From an uncultured Clostridia bacterium (lineage in GTDB: Bacteria > Bacillota > Clostridia > TANB77 > CAG-508), in assembly GCA_934130085.1 (NCBI GenBank), contig CAKOXK010000008.1, forward strand, positions 8,027 through 72,026: 64,000 nt of DNA, read 5' to 3'. Shown in pieces: positions 9,878 to 18,984 of this stretch (the stretch's first letter is position 1; each line of letters starts with the position of its first letter). The notes below the pieces were generated by a model that worked only from the letters and a program-made list of their open reading frames with translations, did not search any database and was not told where the DNA came from. Made by a program: the position numbers and the translations under genes.

Positions 9878-10984
9878 TTATTTTTTTGCGATGTATTGCA
9901 AGTATGCATTTATGAATCCATTCAAGTCTCCGTTCATTACTTTTTGAACATCTCCAACCTCATAGTTTGTTCTATGATCTTTGCAAAGCGTGTATGGGCA
10001 AAATACATAAGAGCGTATCTGACTTCCCCATGCAATATCCATTTGTGTACCTTTTAGGTCTTCAATTCTTTCTTTGTTTTCCTTTTCTTTTAGGTTAATT
10101 AACTTTGATTTTAGCATTTTCATTGCAGTGTCTCTATTTTGAAATTGGCTTCTTTGCGTTTGACAAGATACAACTATTCCTGTTGGTATATGTGTTAACC
10201 TGACAGCAGAAGATGTTTTATTTATGTGTTGTCCTCCTGCTCCTGATGATCTAAATACATCCATTTTTATATCATCAGGATTTATAGTTATGTCGTCATC
10301 GTCATTAATTTCTGGTAATACTTCAACCGATGCAAATGATGTATGTCTTCTTCCTCCTGCATCAAATGGTGATATTCTAACTAATCTATGTACACCATGC
10401 TCACTTTTTAGATGTCCATAAGCATAATCTCCTGACACTAAGAATGTAACACTTTTTAAGCCCGCTTCTTCTCCGTCAAGGTAATCAAGTTCCTCTATTG
10501 GATAATTATTATTTTCTGCCCACCTTGTATACATTCTGTACAACATTTGTGCCCAGTCTTGTGCTTCAGTTCCCCCAGCTCCTGGATGTATTGTAACAAG
10601 TGCATTATTCTTATCATATTTACCTGATAATAATGTTGAAATTTCAAGCTCATCAAGTTTATTATCTATATCATTCAAATCCTTTAAAATTTCTTTTTGT
10701 AAATCTTGATCATCATCTTCCTTAAGAAGTTCTAGCATTTCATTTATTGTATTTGCTTTTTCTCTTATTGAGTCATAAATAGATATTCTCTTTTTAAGAT
10801 CAGAAATTTTTGAAGAAATTTTACTAGAGTTTACACTATCTTGCCAGAATGATTCTTTTAATGTTTCCTTTTCTAGATCAGATAACTCGTTCTTCATTTT
10901 ATTAATGTTTAGTGAATCACCTATTTTCTTTAATGTATCTAATTGCTCTTGGTTTCGTTTTATGCATTCATCAATGTCAAACAT
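9878..10984 (-). CDS. prfB: Peptide chain release factor 2
   Basis: 368 aa. Class I release factor with the stop-codon recognition tripeptide SPF (RISPFDAGGRRH, about residue 205), which marks RF2 (UGA/UAA), and the peptidyl-hydrolysis loop GGQ (SSGAGGQHINKT, about residue 250). The N-terminal helical domain is complete. Many bacterial prfB genes need a +1 frameshift near codon 25; here the frame is open from MFDIDECIK onward, so no programmed frameshift is needed. SD GGGAGAAG lies 3 nt before the ATG. Probably its own transcription unit. Confidence 0.96.
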   Translation of the reverse strand: MFDIDECIKRNQEQLDTLKKIGDSLNINKMKNELSDLEKETLKESFWQDSVNSSKISSKISDLKKRISIYDSIREKANTINEMLELLKEDDDQDLQKEILKDLNDIDNKLDELEISTLLSGKYDKNNALVTIHPGAGGTEAQDWAQMLYRMYTRWAENNNYPIEELDYLDGEEAGLKSVTFLVSGDYAYGHLKSEHGVHRLVRISPFDAGGRRHTSFASVEVLPEINDDDDITINPDDIKMDVFRSSGAGGQHINKTSSAVRLTHIPTGIVVSCQTQRSQFQNRDTAMKMLKSKLINLKEKENKERIEDLKGTQMDIAWGSQIRSYVFCPYTLCKDHRTNYEVGDVQKVMNGDLNGFINAYLQYIAKK

Positions 10985-11144
10985 TTGCTTCTCCCTTATT
11001 TGCTTTTATTTAAATAATATAAAAAAATATGTGCATTTATTTTTAATATTTGCTTATATTTCTTTAGAGATTTAATTTTTGTGCTTTTTACATATTATCA
11101 TATTTATATTATTGTTGTTTAAGTGTGGCTTAGTTTTTTGTCTA

Positions 11145-12500
11145 TTATTGAAGAACTAGTTTTTTAAATAGATCTCCTTTTTCTTCAAAGTTTTTGAAAA
11201 AACCATAGCTTGCTGCTGCTGGTGAAAGCAAGCATATTGTGTTTTTCTTTGTATATTCTTTTGCTAATTTAACCGCTTCTTCAAGTGTTTCTGCTTTAAA
11301 TATTTTTTTAGTTGTATTTTCTTTAGTAAGTGTTTCTGCAATATCATATCCTGTTTTAGGCATACATATAATATTCTCTATAGTTGAATTTCTTAAAAAT
11401 TCCACAAAAGATCTATAATCTATTCCTCTATCCATTCCGCCTATTATTAAAGTATTAACATTTTTTAATGCTTCAACCGCTTCTATAGTTGCCATAGGTA
11501 TAGTAGCTATGCTGTTATCATAGTAATCTACGCCGTCAATATTTTTTATAAATTCAAGTCTGTGTGGTAGTGTTTTAAAATCAGATATGCTCTTTTTAGT
11601 CTTTTCTAAATCAAGATGTAATATTTTGCATACGCATAATGCAAACATTATATTGTTAAGGTTATAATCACCTTTTAAGTTTCTTTTTTCGTTTTTTGAA
11701 TATATTTTTTCATCATTAAAATAAACAGAATCATTTTGTAAATAACAGTTTGCCTCTTTGTTTCCGCTGATGCTAACTGATATAAGATTTTGTTTCGTAT
11801 CATTTATATTAGACACTAATGTTTTATTATCAATGTTATATATAAAATAGTCATCTTGATTTTGATTTCTAAATATATTGCACTTAGCATTTATATATCC
11901 TTGATAAGATTTGTAATGGTCAAGATGCTCTTCAAAAATGTTTAATAAAATTGCTATATTAGGTGATTTTTTCATAAATTCAAGTTGATGAGAACTCATT
12001 TCTAAAACAACAATTGTATCTTTATGTATTTCATCAATTACATCAAAAATAGGCTTTCCTATATTGCCTAATAAGTATGTATCTTTGTTGCAGGCCTTCA
12101 ACATTCCATATATTAAAGAGCTCGTAGTACTTTTGCCTTTAGTTCCGGTAATACCAATAGTATAATTCTCAAAAAACTCTAAAAAGAGTTCCATTTGTGA
12201 TTTTATTTTGCTATCTATCTTAGTTGTATCAATTGTATTAAATGGAATTCCTGGAGATTTCATTATAATATCAAAATCATCCAAGCTCTGAAGGTAATTT
12301 TCTCCGTCAATATACTTTGTTTTTTTATCGTTTAATAGGTAATCATAATTCTTGTAAAAATCTTTTTTCTCATCTGCTATTGTTAATTCTTTTTCAGGAA
12401 GGTGTTCTTTTATTAATTTGTAGGTTGATTGTCCTTCTCTACCAAAACCGAGAATTAATATCTTTTTATCTTTAAAGTAATTTATTAAATCATTAATCAT
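11145..12500 (-). CDS. murD: Mur ligase: UDP-MurNAc-L-Ala--glutamate ligase (MurD or MurD2 type)
   Basis: 451 aa. N-terminal Rossmann UDP-binding part (KKILILGFGREGQST), central ATPase with P-loop GITGTKGKSTTSSL, the Mur ligase motif HLDHYKSYQGYINAK containing the conserved His/Lys, and the C-terminal domain (LPHRLEFI...DNSIATIP). It adds glutamate to UDP-MurNAc-L-Ala in the cytoplasm. It overlaps by 8 bp the upstream gene, which looks like MurL. In Xanthomonas the MurL partner ligase (MurD2) uses L-Glu rather than D-Glu. By context I infer that this enzyme may be the L-Glu-using type, which sequence alone cannot prove. SD AAGAGG lies inside the upstream gene. Confidence 0.88.
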   Translation of the reverse strand: MINDLINYFKDKKILILGFGREGQSTYKLIKEHLPEKELTIADEKKDFYKNYDYLLNDKKTKYIDGENYLQSLDDFDIIMKSPGIPFNTIDTTKIDSKIKSQMELFLEFFENYTIGITGTKGKSTTSSLIYGMLKACNKDTYLLGNIGKPIFDVIDEIHKDTIVVLEMSSHQLEFMKKSPNIAILLNIFEEHLDHYKSYQGYINAKCNIFRNQNQDDYFIYNIDNKTLVSNINDTKQNLISVSISGNKEANCYLQNDSVYFNDEKIYSKNEKRNLKGDYNLNNIMFALCVCKILHLDLEKTKKSISDFKTLPHRLEFIKNIDGVDYYDNSIATIPMATIEAVEALKNVNTLIIGGMDRGIDYRSFVEFLRNSTIENIICMPKTGYDIAETLTKENTTKKIFKAETLEEAVKLAKEYTKKNTICLLSPAAASYGFFKNFEEKGDLFKKLVLQ

Positions 12501-13947
12501 TTGAAAAAACCTCTTTTTTTAAAATTTCATTTTGCTCTTTTGTTAAATTTGTATTTGCATTATACTGCTTTGTTATATCATTTGATGTATCATACATATT
12601 AAAATTATCTTTATAATATTTTAGCAAGAATGGCAAAGGTTCATTATTTTTTTCAATATTTTGAATTGTTTTTGATATTGCATAATTAACTTCATCAAAT
12701 GTTCCAACACAATCAAAAGGTTTATATGGTCCATTACCAGTTAGCTCTATAAACGTATTTAATAAAGATTGTTTTTCAAATAAATCTTCATTGAATATTT
12801 TAACAATTTCATCTTTATATAAAAATGGGCTTAGTATTGTAAATGCAAATAAACATTTAGCACAGTTGCAACACCATATCCACTCTTTACCTTTACTACC
12901 AACATTACAACTTCTAAAGACTTGATGATATTTTTTATGTTTAGAAAATAGTTTTGCAATTTGCAATTCATTTAATGGTCTTAGAAAGCTAAAATATTTT
13001 ACCCCAGTTTTTAAATACTTGTTTGTGTAATACTCAAAATCATTTTCAAATTCAAGGCTTTTAGAATATTGGTGATTAATCTTCTCCCCTACAACATTTG
13101 ATTCATTTGCACTGTTTTCATTAGATAATGCTATATATTTCTTTCCAAGTAAATAAGAAATGAAGTATGAGACAAATGCAAGCATTGCTGAAAATGGAGT
13201 GTGTCCATTTATAAAGCCTTTATTATTAAGATTGATTAACTCTTTATCTATTGTTCTTTTTATTTCTATGATGTTGCTACTCTTAAAACCTGCAATTCTA
13301 GCACACTCTAAGGTAACTGGCTTTGGATTGATTATTAAACAATAGTCATTATTTCTATCAAGTGGTAATGTTTCAAGAGTTACAACAGAATCTTTGCCTC
13401 CACCTATTGGAATAATATAACCATTATAATCTGTTTTGAAAGCATCATCCTCATTCTTATATGAAATATCAGAAGCGGATTTAATGCTCATGAAATCATC
13501 GATAGAAACCTTTATATTATTTCTATAAAATAACTCTCCAAGACCATAAAAATAAAGCTTTTTCCACCAATTTATCTGCTCATCATTAAGATTCATGCAG
13601 TCAATTATAACGTTTTTAGGGCACGCACACTTCCAATAACTAATTAGTTCAACCATTCCCATGCTAAAAACCATATTTTTTACTATGTTTGAGTTAATGC
13701 TCTTAAGGTTCAAATCTTTCTTTAAAATTTTAAACTTTGGTTCAAAATGAGAAAGCCCTGATATTTCAAAAACATAGCTGATATTTATGCTTTCAGAATC
13801 TTCTGCTATATTAAAACTCTTATAATGAAATTCAGTATATTTTTCTCTAAGTTCTATAAATTTTTTACTATTATCTATAATATCTTCTTTATTATCTATA
13901 ATACAATTTTTATTGTTTTTAATATCTTTAACTTCTATATTATTCAT
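12493..13947 (-). CDS. murL: Probable UDP-MurNAc-L-Ala-L-Glu epimerase (MurL)
   Basis: 484 aa. It has a PP-loop-like ATP motif IIPIGGGKDSVVTLE (about residue 176), then NP.P for substrate or ATP contact, the segment ALSNENSANESNV, FSFLRPLNELQIAKLF, and a Cys-rich piece WIWCCNCAKCLFAFTILSPF. These are features I associate with MurL, which uses ATP to epimerise the terminal L-Glu of UDP-MurNAc-L-Ala-L-Glu, replacing glutamate racemase. The strongest support is context: translationally coupled (8-bp overlap) to a Mur ligase. SD AAAGGC precedes the ATG. The alternative is another PP-loop ATPase of unknown role. Confidence 0.72.
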   Translation of the reverse strand: MNNIEVKDIKNNKNCIIDNKEDIIDNSKKFIELREKYTEFHYKSFNIAEDSESINISYVFEISGLSHFEPKFKILKKDLNLKSINSNIVKNMVFSMGMVELISYWKCACPKNVIIDCMNLNDEQINWWKKLYFYGLGELFYRNNIKVSIDDFMSIKSASDISYKNEDDAFKTDYNGYIIPIGGGKDSVVTLETLPLDRNNDYCLIINPKPVTLECARIAGFKSSNIIEIKRTIDKELINLNNKGFINGHTPFSAMLAFVSYFISYLLGKKYIALSNENSANESNVVGEKINHQYSKSLEFENDFEYYTNKYLKTGVKYFSFLRPLNELQIAKLFSKHKKYHQVFRSCNVGSKGKEWIWCCNCAKCLFAFTILSPFLYKDEIVKIFNEDLFEKQSLLNTFIELTGNGPYKPFDCVGTFDEVNYAISKTIQNIEKNNEPLPFLLKYYKDNFNMYDTSNDITKQYNANTNLTKEQNEILKKEVFSND

Positions 13948-14111
13948 ATTAAGCCTTTCATAAATTTATATTTGTGCAAGATTTTCTATCTCTATTTTAA
14001 ATTCTGCTTATTATATAAGCGGTAGAATTGGTATAAGATTTCTATTATTCTATTTTTAATTCCGTTTATTATATTTATAATATAAGTAATAGAGTATCTT
14101 TTCTATTATTA

Positions 14112-14144
14112 TAAAAAAGATATAACTATTATTTAGTTATATCT
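14112..14144 (-). terminator. Terminator overlapping the end of divIC
   Basis: Perfect 11-bp stem AGATATAACTA / TAGTTATATCT (14118-14144) with a 5-nt loop, then six Ts on the minus strand. The stem includes the last codons and the stop of the DivIC-like gene. Confidence 0.85.
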
Positions 14145-14395
14145 ATGTATACTTTTTCATTTGGTAGATACATATCAAGTTTATTTCGAGCAATATCCTC
14201 GATATATTCAGTTGAGTTCAAACTATTTAAAGTAGTGTTTAAATCATTTTGTTCCTGTTTAGTTGCATTAATTTGATTCGCATACTGGTTCTTTTCAGCT
14301 GCATACGTATTTAAAAGCCTTTGTTGTGAAATAAAAGTTATTAAAGCATAAACAGCAATTGCTATTAATATTAATCTCTTTATTAATTTATTCAT
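14129..14395 (-). CDS. divIC: Septum formation initiator (DivIC/FtsB-like)
   Basis: 88 aa: one N-terminal membrane segment (LIKRLILIAIAVYALITFI), a coiled coil (LNTYAAEKNQYANQINATKQ...) and the C-terminal motif YIEDIARNKLDMYLPNE, typical of DivIC/FtsB (IEeiAReKLglv.pgE). DivIC works with FtsL and DivIB at the division septum, with its bulk outside the membrane. The order yabP-yabQ-divIC is conserved in spore-forming Firmicutes. SD TAGGAGAA lies upstream of the ATG. Confidence 0.9.
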   Translation of the reverse strand: MNKLIKRLILIAIAVYALITFISQQRLLNTYAAEKNQYANQINATKQEQNDLNTTLNSLNSTEYIEDIARNKLDMYLPNEKVYIDITK

Positions 14396-14471
14396 TACTT
14401 TTTTCTCCTAACATATTAGGTATTTTAACATATACATTAATATTTGTTAATAGTTTTTTGTAATAAATATT

Positions 14472-14909
14472 TCATTTGACATTATTTCTCTTTATTTTTT
14501 GATTTTCGAACTTTTTTATGAATTTTTTACAATTGATAAATATAAAAAGAATTGGTCTACCTATTAACTTTAGGAAAAACTTATTAATAAATTTTACGAC
14601 TCTTTTTAGAATATTTAAGATTTTTACATTTACGTTTACAACATACTTGCTGATAGTTATGTAATAGCTTACTCCTCCTAGCAAAAATGCTATTATTAAA
14701 TATCCTCTTATTTGCAAATTATTGAATTTGAACATTACAATCAAGATAATTGTAAAAGATATTATCCAAAATAGTATATCTTCAATATATATCGATATAT
14801 TTGTATTCTTGGTTGTTTTTCTTATAGATCTAAAGAAGTCAAATAATATTGATATAGCAATACCAGTTAAAAAATATATAGCAAATAGCCTAAGTTCATA
14901 CTCTACCAT
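14472..14909 (-). CDS. yabQ: Spore cortex biosynthesis protein YabQ
   Basis: 145 aa membrane protein with about four hydrophobic segments (LFAIYFLTGIAISILFDFF, ILFWIISFTIILIVMF, YLIIAFLLGGVSYYITIS and more), then a basic C-terminal tail. The opening ELRLFAIYFLTGI...FDFFRSIRK matches the YabQ pattern. In B. subtilis YabQ sits in the forespore outer membrane region and is needed to make cortex. SD GGAG precedes the ATG. It is 21 bp after yabP in the same operon. Confidence 0.88.
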   Translation of the reverse strand: MVEYELRLFAIYFLTGIAISILFDFFRSIRKTTKNTNISIYIEDILFWIISFTIILIVMFKFNNLQIRGYLIIAFLLGGVSYYITISKYVVNVNVKILNILKRVVKFINKFFLKLIGRPILFIFINCKKFIKKFENQKIKRNNVK

Positions 14910-14930
14910 CTTACTAATACTCCATTATGT

Positions 14931-15224
14931 TTATTTAAAAATTCTTCCCATAATTGATTTAGCATCTTTTTGTTCTTTTCTGGCGCTATATACTAATGAA
15001 TTTATAGTTCCTTCTATTATCACATCGCTTGTATCAATGCTTAATTTGTTTATTCTAATATCTTCTCCTTTTACTGTTAGTAACCCTAAATTTGTATCTA
15101 AAATTACAATTTGATCATCAAAGCTTAACACATCTGATACTCCAGAAATTGAAAGTTTTTTTCTATTCTCCAATATCAAATTTTGTATTTTTTCATTATT
15201 TTGAAAATTTTGTTCATTAATCAT
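14931..15224 (-). CDS. yabP: Sporulation protein YabP
   Basis: 97 aa from ATG at 15224, chosen because GGAGGAGAAAT lies directly upstream; a longer TTG start at 15239 would run through this SD. It contains the small beta-rich YabP fold: LSISGVSDVLSFDDQIVILDT, LGLLTVKGEDIRINKLSIDT, VIIEGTINSLVYS. YabP is needed for spore coat/cortex morphogenesis. It is first in the yabP-yabQ-divIC operon. Confidence 0.9.
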   Translation of the reverse strand: MINEQNFQNNEKIQNLILENRKKLSISGVSDVLSFDDQIVILDTNLGLLTVKGEDIRINKLSIDTSDVIIEGTINSLVYSARKEQKDAKSIMGRIFK

Positions 15225-15281
15225 ATTTCTCCTCCGCAACTTTATAGACTATCTTAATTTTGGCCGTCCTATTTCTAATTA

Positions 15282-15309
15282 AATATATGCTTAAATTAAT
15301 AAGATATTC
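15282..15309 (-). promoter_or_regulatory. Candidate sigma-E promoter for yabP
   Basis: Minus strand: GAATATC (15303-15309), 13-bp spacer, CATATATT (15282-15289). This fits the mother-cell sigma-E pattern (ATA-type -35, CATANNNT -10, ~13-15 bp apart), and yabP is sigma-E dependent in B. subtilis. It lies 58 bp before the ATG. Confidence 0.5.
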
Positions 15310-15347
15310 GTTTTTGCATCAACTTACTTTTTATAATGTCAAGTGTA

Positions 15348-15379
15348 ATAAAAATTGGAGCTATAATTTTTATAGCTCC
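15348..15379 (-). terminator. Terminator of the aspartate kinase gene
   Basis: Perfect 10-bp stem GGAGCTATAA / TTATAGCTCC (15357-15379) with a 3-nt loop, followed on the minus strand by AATTTTTATT. Confidence 0.85.
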
Positions 15380-15400
15380 TTAATAGTCTTGGCTACGCCA

Positions 15401-16588
15401 CTAATTTTTTATTAGCTTTTTATGAAGTGTTTTTAGATATTTGTCATCTATTATTCTATTAAATAGTATTGATATTTTAAATGCTGATATTTCAAATAGT
15501 ATTATGTGCTGTTTTATTTCTTTAAATGTATTTATTGTTTCTTTAATTGCTTCCTTATTGTTTGAAATGCCTGACCCTACAATTGATATTTTTGTGACAT
15601 TTTTGCTTTTATATTTGTTCATCTTTTTAGATTCTATACTTTCATTCTGAATACTTTTCTCTATATCATCTAATTCTTTTAAATCATTTTTCATTATTGT
15701 AAACTCAATGCTTTTTTTCTTTAATATTAAATTTCCAAATGTGATTTTTTTGTTATTTAATTTCTCTACTATGCTATATGGCTCTTCTGATTTGTATTTA
15801 ACAATTACTATATTATCATTTTTAATGATTGTTTTAATTTTTTCTTCTTCAATATTTTCCTCATGCGATATTAAACTTCCTTTATGGTTGTTAAATGTTG
15901 AAGCGGATACTATTGGTAAATCGTATTTGTTGGCAAGCATCACACATCTATCATGTAACACTTTTGCTCCTTCAAATGAAGCATACTGCATTTCTTTAAA
16001 TGACATTTTCTTCATTTTTACCGCATCTTCTATCTTTCTTGGATCAGCAGAATATACACCATCTACATCTGAATATATAAAGCATCTTTTGGCTCCAAGA
16101 ATATGAGCCACTGCAACTGCTGTTGTATCAGATCCTCCTCTTCCAAGTGTTGTTATATTGTTATTGATATCTATTCCTTGAAAGCCTGTTACAATTACAA
16201 TTTTATTATCTTCTAGCTCTTTTATAATTCTATCTTTATCAATTGAAACAATCCTTGCTTTTTGAAAGTTTCCATCTGTTTTTATTTGAATTTGCCAAGC
16301 ATTTAGAGAAACAGCCTTAGCATTTTTATTATTTAACACAATTGCTAGCTTTGATGCAGACACTTGTTCTCCTACACTTATTAACATATCCATTTCTCGT
16401 TTATTAGGATTTGAGCTTAATTCTTTTGCTTCGTTAATAAGTTTATCTGTTGTTTTGCCTTGTGCAGATACTATTGCAACTACGCTTTTTCCTTTTCTTT
16501 TAAAATCTAGTATTTTATCAGCTACCAGGTTTAAGTTTTCGTTATTTGAAACAGAACTTCCTCCGAATTTTAATACGACTATATTCAT
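15401..16588 (-). CDS. lysC: Aspartate kinase
   Basis: 395 aa. N-terminal kinase signature VVLKFGGSSVSNN, the catalytic/binding segment TTLGRGGSDTTAVAVA and the DVDGVYSADPR motif of the amino-acid kinase fold. The C-terminal third (from about residue 260) should be two ACT-like regulatory domains but is Lys/Ile-rich and divergent, so feedback control may differ. It makes aspartyl phosphate for Lys/Thr/Met and diaminopimelate. It stands alone, not beside dap genes. SD AAGAAGG precedes the ATG. No lysine riboswitch was seen upstream. Confidence 0.92.
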   Translation of the reverse strand: MNIVVLKFGGSSVSNNENLNLVADKILDFKRKGKSVVAIVSAQGKTTDKLINEAKELSSNPNKREMDMLISVGEQVSASKLAIVLNNKNAKAVSLNAWQIQIKTDGNFQKARIVSIDKDRIIKELEDNKIVIVTGFQGIDINNNITTLGRGGSDTTAVAVAHILGAKRCFIYSDVDGVYSADPRKIEDAVKMKKMSFKEMQYASFEGAKVLHDRCVMLANKYDLPIVSASTFNNHKGSLISHEENIEEEKIKTIIKNDNIVIVKYKSEEPYSIVEKLNNKKITFGNLILKKKSIEFTIMKNDLKELDDIEKSIQNESIESKKMNKYKSKNVTKISIVGSGISNNKEAIKETINTFKEIKQHIILFEISAFKISILFNRIIDDKYLKTLHKKLIKN

Positions 16589-16780
16589 AAAAACCTTCTT
16601 TACATAAATTATAAATAAACTTAAACATATATAAAAATGTATTTTTATATCTATTTAAGAGTATCTATATAATTATTTTATGTAAATAAGGTTTTATTGT
16701 TTCTATAATGAAAATGATAATATTTTAGTAGTAACTGTTTTTATAGTAATAATTTTTAATACAAATAAATTGCTAATAAA

Positions 16781-16928
16781 ATAAGATTTATAATAGTATA
16801 TTGTTTGAAATGTCGCGTTAGCGATCAAGCGAAGCGCGAATGTTTTTTTCTTCCGCAAGTACAGTTTGGACTAACGAAGAAAAAAACGAACAAGACATTG
16901 AAAAACAATATACTATTATAAATCTTAT
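16781..16928. repeat. Dispersed palindromic element, copy 2 (inverted)
   Basis: It has a perfect outer arm: the 26 bases 16781-16806 (start ATAAGATTTATAATAGTATA) are the exact reverse complement of 16903-16928. The inner 12-bp stem and the GC-rich core are shared with copies 1 and 3 in the opposite orientation. The next stem segment AATGTC/GACATT differs from copy 1 (AAGCC/GGCTT) but still pairs. It lies upstream of the aspartate kinase gene and past the end of the gene before it. Confidence 0.88.
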
Positions 16929-16980
16929 ATCTATCTTATTTTAACTTTTTTATTATTTTTTATTAACTTCCTTTTCCTTT

Positions 16981-17715
16981 TTATGTAGCATTTTTATTAA
17001 CCGCCAAAACAATTATTGTAGTTAATGTTAGAACTACTGCAAATATTAATACAGTAATTAGTATAGCTTTTTTGGTTAATCTCTTTTCTTCTAAAAGTTT
17101 TTCTTCCTCTTTTTGCTGATTTTCTAACACCTCTATTTGCATATTTTTAAAAAATTGAATAACTTCTTTTTTGTCAGTCATTTCTGTTGGTAATTCTAAT
17201 ACCACCTGCTCTACTTTATAGTTTTCATTTGCCATATTTTTATCATTATTTTTATCTCCTAATACGTCTAGACTATCTTTTAGAGTATCTTGCATTTGAT
17301 TAGTTTCTTTTTCAAATATAATTGAAATTTTATAAGTTTTCAAAAAGAAGAAAAATTTGTTTCTCTCTTCTTGAACAAATATGTTAAGTAGTCTATCATA
17401 AGGAATATCAATATCACCACTTAGCATTTTGACTCTTAGAGATTTTTCCTTTGCTTCTATTTGATATGTGTACTTTAAAATTGCAAATAAAGCAATAAAA
17501 GCTATGATAATTAAAGTTACTGCAATCTTTAGTATATTTGTCTTATATGTAAATATAACAAGAAACAATATAAGAATTAGGCATATATAAAATAGAGCTT
17601 TATTGTTCATGTAAAAATTTTTAAAGCATGAGGTTAGTTTTATATTTTCTTTTATGCCTGTGATTACGGCATACTTTTTGGTATTTACTTTATTTAAAAT
17701 TTCTTTCCATTTCAT
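16981..17715 (-). CDS. Membrane protein with a PH-like central part (244 aa)
   Basis: It has two adjacent membrane segments at about residues 40-75 (ALFYICLILILFLVIFTY; IAVTLIIIAFIALFAIL), a soluble beta-rich part (IEAKEKSLRVKMLSGDIDIPYDRLLNIFVQEERN) that resembles bacterial PH/YcxB-like domains, then a charged linker and a C-terminal membrane segment (AILITVLIFAVVLTLTTIIVLAV). Function unknown. SD AAAGGAG lies 7 nt before the ATG. It is 46 bp downstream of ackA on the same strand, so it may be the last gene of the pta-ackA unit. Confidence 0.7.
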   Translation of the reverse strand: MKWKEILNKVNTKKYAVITGIKENIKLTSCFKNFYMNNKALFYICLILILFLVIFTYKTNILKIAVTLIIIAFIALFAILKYTYQIEAKEKSLRVKMLSGDIDIPYDRLLNIFVQEERNKFFFFLKTYKISIIFEKETNQMQDTLKDSLDVLGDKNNDKNMANENYKVEQVVLELPTEMTDKKEVIQFFKNMQIEVLENQQKEEEKLLEEKRLTKKAILITVLIFAVVLTLTTIIVLAVNKNAT

Positions 17716-17761
17716 ATATGCACTCCTTTCGCTTTTGGTTATACTTTATTTGTCGATTGTG

Positions 17762-18964
17762 TTACATTTTATTTTTTTCAGTTACAATTCTTAATGTATC
17801 TCTTGCTATTACAAGTTCTTCATTAGTTGGAACAACCCAAACTGGTATTGATGAATCATCTGATGATATTAAGGCTTCTTCTCCTCTTACTTTATTTCTC
17901 TCATCATCTAGTTTTACGCCCATATATGCTAAGTAATCAATTATTCCTTTTCTAACTCTTATTTGATTTTCTCCAACACCTGCTGTGAATGTAATTACAT
18001 CAATTCCTTGCATTGATACTGCGTATTCAGCAATATATTGAGCAATTCTGTATTTGTAATATTCAAGAGCTCTTCTTGCATCTTCATTTCCTTCATCTAT
18101 AGCTGCTTCTATATCTCTAACATCTTTGGAAACGTGGCACATTCCCCATAATCCTGATTCATTGTTTAAGATTTTATCAATCTCATCTGTTGTTAAATGT
18201 TCATTGTTCATTAGGAATGTAACAATTGATGGATCAAGGTCGCCAGATCTTGAGCACATTGGAATTCCTGAAATTGGAGTTAGTCCCATTGATGTTTCAA
18301 CTGATTCTCCTCCTTTTATTGCACAAATACTTGCACCTTGTCCTAAATGGCAGTTAACAACCTTTAGGTCTTTTACATCTTTTCCTAATATTTCTGCAAT
18401 TCTATGTGATACATAATAATGAGATGTTCCATGAAAGCCATATTTTCTAATCTTATATTTTTCATAATATTCATAAGGAATTGGGAATAAATATCTTTCT
18501 TTTGAAATTGTTTGATGGAACGCTGTATCAAATACTGCACACATTGGCTTTCCTGGCATAAGCTCTTGGCAAGCTCTAATTCCGACTAAAGAAGCTGGAT
18601 TATGAACTGGAGCTAAGCTTGAGCAGTCTTCAATACTTTTTATAACCTCATCAGTAATAAGTACAGATTTGTTGAATTTTTCTCCTCCATGAACAGTTCT
18701 GTGACCAATAGCACCGATCTCATCAAGACTATTGATTGCAGGATATTCTTTATTTAAAAGTTGCTCCATTGCAAAGTTTAAAGCCTCTTTATGATTTTTA
18801 ACAGGATGTTGTAGAACATACTTTTTTCCATTTATTTTATGAGTTAAGAATGAGGCCTCCCCTATTCTCTCATAAGTTCCTTTTGCTAATAATCTTTCTC
18901 CTTCCATATCAATTAACTGATATTTTAATGAAGAACTTCCACAATTAATAACTAAAATTTTCAT
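17762..18964 (-). CDS. ackA: Acetate kinase
   Basis: 400 aa from ATG at 18964, chosen because AAAGGAAAC (8 nt upstream) is the SD; the earlier in-frame ATG at 18982 overlaps that SD. Motifs: N-terminal ILVINCGSSSLKYQ, HRTVHGGEKF, VFDTAFHQT, YGFHGTSHYYVS, NCHLGQGASICA and FTAGVGENQ, the full ASKHA acetokinase set. It converts acetyl phosphate and ADP to acetate and ATP, paired with Pta. It lies 20 bp after pta in one operon. Confidence 0.97.
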   Translation of the reverse strand: MKILVINCGSSSLKYQLIDMEGERLLAKGTYERIGEASFLTHKINGKKYVLQHPVKNHKEALNFAMEQLLNKEYPAINSLDEIGAIGHRTVHGGEKFNKSVLITDEVIKSIEDCSSLAPVHNPASLVGIRACQELMPGKPMCAVFDTAFHQTISKERYLFPIPYEYYEKYKIRKYGFHGTSHYYVSHRIAEILGKDVKDLKVVNCHLGQGASICAIKGGESVETSMGLTPISGIPMCSRSGDLDPSIVTFLMNNEHLTTDEIDKILNNESGLWGMCHVSKDVRDIEAAIDEGNEDARRALEYYKYRIAQYIAEYAVSMQGIDVITFTAGVGENQIRVRKGIIDYLAYMGVKLDDERNKVRGEEALISSDDSSIPVWVVPTNEELVIARDTLRIVTEKNKM

Positions 18965-18984
18965 ATTATTGTTTCCTTTCATTT

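Noticed and set aside
9878..10984. Programmed +1 frameshift in prfB
   Set aside because: The frame is open from the SD-associated ATG through the whole protein; no in-frame UGA or slippery CTT-TGA occurs.
16589..16780. Lysine riboswitch upstream of aspartate kinase
   Set aside because: The leader is plain AT-rich sequence apart from the palindromic element; none of the conserved L-box motifs is visible.
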